Assembly: GCA_044351785.1 (NCBI GenBank)
Contig: JBILFC010000011.1
Span: 1 to 23,593 of the forward strand
Direction of reading: 5' to 3'
DNA from: JAIYCX01 sp044351785
GTDB lineage: Bacteria > Bdellovibrionota_C > UBA2361 > SZUA-149 > DAOLCO01
Length of the DNA stretch: 23,593 nucleotides
The translations under genes were made by a program, and so were the position numbers. Below are positions 21,313 to 23,593 of this stretch, piece after piece. Each line of letters opens with the position of its first letter. Position 1 is the stretch's first letter. The notes under the pieces were generated by a model, which saw only the letters and a program-made list of their open reading frames with translations, was not told the DNA's origin and did no database searches.

Positions 21313-22902
21313 ATGAACTATCAGATCAGTCAATCTATATTCATTCTTGGACTTACGTTATTTATTTTAAAAAGATGTCTTAGGTATTTAAGGTACCTAC
21401 AACAGGAGGATTATGATGTTTTTAGATTCTTTCATTGGATAGGAGATAATAAGGCGGTTGATACTAGGGGATCTTTGTTGTGTTTATTAAGTTTAATTCC
21501 GCTAGCAGCGTATTCTTCTGAGTTGCTAATACTTCAGGGGATATTGTTTGCATTTATAGCCCTATCTGAGCCTGATCCTAGAATTTCAGGAAAGAAGAAG
21601 TTGGTTTTAACTAAAAGAGCAAAGACTATTTTTGGGGTTGGAATTTTAGTTTTTATTGGATTGGTATCCTTGGTACTTAGTTTCAATTTAAGTTCTAATT
21701 TTTTCATTCAAATTTTATTGGCTCAGTCCCCACCCTTGTTCTTGGCGTTCTCTGTAATATTACTATCTAGAAAAGAAAGTAGTCTTCAGAAAAAATACCT
21801 TAAAGAAGCGCATGATAAATTTGTTTCTCTTAATCCTTTTACTATTGGAGTAACTGGTAGTTTTGGAAAAACAAGTGTTAAGAATTTACTTGGTGAAATG
21901 ATGAGTTTGTGTCTGGGGCCAACGTTCTGGCCGCCTGAAGGGATTAACACACCTATGGGTATTACAAGATTAATTCGAGAGAAGCTAAATAGTAGCCATA
22001 AATATGCTGTTATCGAAATGGGCGCTTATAAGGAAGGTTCAATTAAACGGCTCTGTGATTTAACTCCTGTAAATGCCGGTATCGTGACGGCGGTACATTT
22101 AATGCACCTTGAAAGGATGGGTAGCGAGGAGCAGATTTATAAGGCAAAGAGTGAGCTTCCTCAAGCAGTACCTAATAATGGTATCCTTGTTGTAAATGGT
22201 GATAATGCGGGTGCCAGAAAGATGGCTACTGAATTTAGAAAGGAAACTACTTTAGTCTACGGACTTGATAAGAGTAAGGGTGAACTTGATGTTTATCTTG
22301 ATGAAATTAAGTTTGATAGGGGAGGGACTAATTTTTCTATTAGCTATAATGGGGTAAGTTATAAAGGCTTTACGCGAATGCACGGTAGGGGTTCTTTATC
22401 GAATATTTGCGCTTGTTTTGCCTTAATGTCCGCTATTGGTATTAACGCAGAACTTATTCTTGCTTCCTTAAGAGACATTCGTTCTGTAAAGAATAGATTA
22501 GAAGTTGCTGATTACAAGACTTTTATTCAAATTAATGATGCGTATAATTCCAACCCGATGGGATTTCGGTATGCTCTTGAAGTTTTAAGAGACCTTCCTG
22601 GATTAAGAAAAGTTCTTATCACTCCGGGCATGATTGAGTTAGGCGATAAGGTATATGATGAGAATAAAGCCGTAGCGATAGAAGCAGGCAAAGTTTGTGA
22701 CTTAATTATACTTGTGAACGAAACTAATAAGAAAGCGTTCTTTGACGGTTTAGAGGAGATCAAGTATCCTAAAGACCAGATTAAATGGTTCTTAACAAGA
22801 GATGAGGCTTTGGCTTTTTATAAAGAGATGCAAGCTGAAGGAGATGTGCTTCTTTTGGAGAATGATTTACCAGATTTACAAGAATTCAAGGAGATATTTT
22901 AG
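21313..22902 (+). CDS. murF: MurF-type Mur ligase with N-terminal membrane domain
   Basis: UDP-MurNAc-tripeptide:D-Ala-D-Ala ligase family, 529 aa. The Mur ligase core starts at about residue 175 with the P-loop GVTGSFGKTS (179-188), the substrate motif PEGINTPMGI, EMGAYKEGSI, NGDN, and the C-terminal INDAYNSNPMGF and TPGMIELG motifs; these fit MurF best. Unlike standard MurF (about 450 aa with an N-terminal uridine-binding domain), the first 155 residues carry about five hydrophobic spans (7-23, 53-70, 72-85, 105-123, 131-151), which would fix the enzyme at the inner membrane. The uridine-binding domain appears to be missing. The next gene, ddl, makes its D-Ala-D-Ala substrate and starts 3 bp downstream. 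Confidence 0.85.
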   Translation: MNYQISQSIFILGLTLFILKRCLRYLRYLQQEDYDVFRFFHWIGDNKAVDTRGSLLCLLSLIPLAAYSSELLILQGILFAFIALSEPDPRISGKKKLVLTKRAKTIFGVGILVFIGLVSLVLSFNLSSNFFIQILLAQSPPLFLAFSVILLSRKESSLQKKYLKEAHDKFVSLNPFTIGVTGSFGKTSVKNLLGEMMSLCLGPTFWPPEGINTPMGITRLIREKLNSSHKYAVIEMGAYKEGSIKRLCDLTPVNAGIVTAVHLMHLERMGSEEQIYKAKSELPQAVPNNGILVVNGDNAGARKMATEFRKETTLVYGLDKSKGELDVYLDEIKFDRGGTNFSISYNGVSYKGFTRMHGRGSLSNICACFALMSAIGINAELILASLRDIRSVKNRLEVADYKTFIQINDAYNSNPMGFRYALEVLRDLPGLRKVLITPGMIELGDKVYDENKAVAIEAGKVCDLIILVNETNKKAFFDGLEEIKYPKDQIKWFLTRDEALAFYKEMQAEGDVLLLENDLPDLQEFKEIF

Positions 22903-22905
22903 TAT

Positions 22906-23593
22906 ATGAGCTCAGGTAAGAAGACTTTAGCCGTTCTATTCGGTGGTAGATCATTAGAACATGAAATTTCTGTCATCACAGCAATTCAAGCGATGGAAGC
23001 TTTAGATCCCTTAAAGTATAATGTACTTCCTGTTTATATATCTCAAGATGGTTCTTGGTACTTAGGCGATGAGCTTAGAAAAAAACCTTTTTATAAAAAC
23101 TTACCGGCTAACTTTTCTCAGGTAGAAAGGGCTAGATTTATTCCAGAGCCAAAAGATGGCGGGCTATTTAAGGTCCGTTCTGGGATGTTGGGTACTAAGT
23201 ATGAGAAGTTAGAAGTTGATGTTTTTATGCCTATCTTTCATGGACAGTATGGAGAAGATGGATGTATTCAAGGTCTATTTGAGATTGCAGAAGTCGCATA
23301 TTCTGGTGCTCGTCTTATGGCTTCAGCAATTGCTATGAATAAACATGTGTGTAAGAAATATCTTTCAGCTTTTGGAGTGCCGTCTTTACCATCATGCTTA
23401 GTAAGTAAATCTACTTTTAGAGTTGATTCAGAAGCAGCGGTAAAAACTATCTTGGAGACAGATGGTCTTGGAGATTATCCTTTGTTCGTTAAACCTGTTC
23501 ATCTAGGATCTAGTGTCGGAGTGAGTAAGGCTAATAATAAGAGTGAGTTGATATCTGGCCTTATGAAAGTTTTTCAGTACGATCCCGATGCGA
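22906..23593 (+). CDS. ddl: D-alanine--D-alanine ligase, 3' end cut by window edge
   Basis: An ATP-grasp ligase joining two D-Ala; 229 codons are visible and the frame runs off the window. The N-terminal motif VLFGGRSLEHEISVIT carries the conserved Glu18. PIFHGQYGEDGCIQGLFEIA, YSGA, AIAMNKHVCKKYL and FVKPVHLGSSVGV (ATP and substrate binding) are all typical of Ddl. The start is ATG 22906, with AAGGAG 11 bp upstream, inside the end of murF; the gap to murF is 3 bp. It is the fourth gene of the run that begins at 19342. Confidence 0.96.
   Translation, partial: MSSGKKTLAVLFGGRSLEHEISVITAIQAMEALDPLKYNVLPVYISQDGSWYLGDELRKKPFYKNLPANFSQVERARFIPEPKDGGLFKVRSGMLGTKYEKLEVDVFMPIFHGQYGEDGCIQGLFEIAEVAYSGARLMASAIAMNKHVCKKYLSAFGVPSLPSCLVSKSTFRVDSEAAVKTILETDGLGDYPLFVKPVHLGSSVGVSKANNKSELISGLMKVFQYDPDA

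Overview
The window comes from an AT-rich, flagellated, Gram-negative (didermic) bacterium. Evidence for two membranes is an outer-membrane beta-barrel protein and periplasmic binding proteins with signal peptides; a flagellin gene and peptidoglycan genes (murF, ddl) are also present. I could not place it in a phylum from sequence alone. A histidine operon led by a YerC/TrpR-like regulator is best known from Gram-positives, so its presence here is notable. No tRNA, rRNA, CRISPR array, transposase or intact mobile element was seen.

Layout. (1) 1-900: 3' part of a coiled-coil protein gene. (2) 947-4893, minus strand: compact overlapping operon yerC-hisG-hisH-hisA-hisF-hisIE, with a four-half-site operator covering its promoter. 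(3) 4955-10575: a duplicated and decaying locus. Each unit had a small membrane-protein gene (missed by simple ORF cut-offs), a periplasmic binding protein gene and a divergent TrmB-like regulator. The right-hand unit is intact (8265-10575). In the left-hand unit the small gene has an in-frame 48-bp deletion, and the binding protein and regulator survive only as two fused 3' ends (6139-6301). Between the units lie a proline-rich secreted protein, a GC-richer gene fragment, and a membrane LytTR regulator divergent from a beta-barrel gene. (4) 10733-13034: a structured leader, a coiled-coil membrane protein and a two-TM protein, convergent and separated by terminators. (5) 13067-14786: a gene remnant, then a cytoplasmic XRE-HTH/solute-binding-domain fusion and a small partner gene. 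(6) 14905-17732: site-2 protease, an unrecognised gene and an RmlC-like epimerase. (7) 17918-19242: a short flagellin that apparently starts at an ATC codon, convergent with an RsbW-like kinase gene. (8) 19342-end: tight operon of an orphan binding protein, an alpha/beta hydrolase, a membrane-anchored MurF and Ddl.

How the genes work together. The his genes cover ATP phosphoribosyl transfer through IGP formation; hisB, hisC and hisD are absent from the window. The recurring theme is ligand sensing by binding-protein folds without any transporter: two type-1 periplasmic binding proteins and one type-2 domain fused to an HTH, with no ABC permease or ATPase nearby. The last operon supplies D-Ala-D-Ala and adds it to the peptidoglycan precursor, with an anchored binding protein as its first gene.
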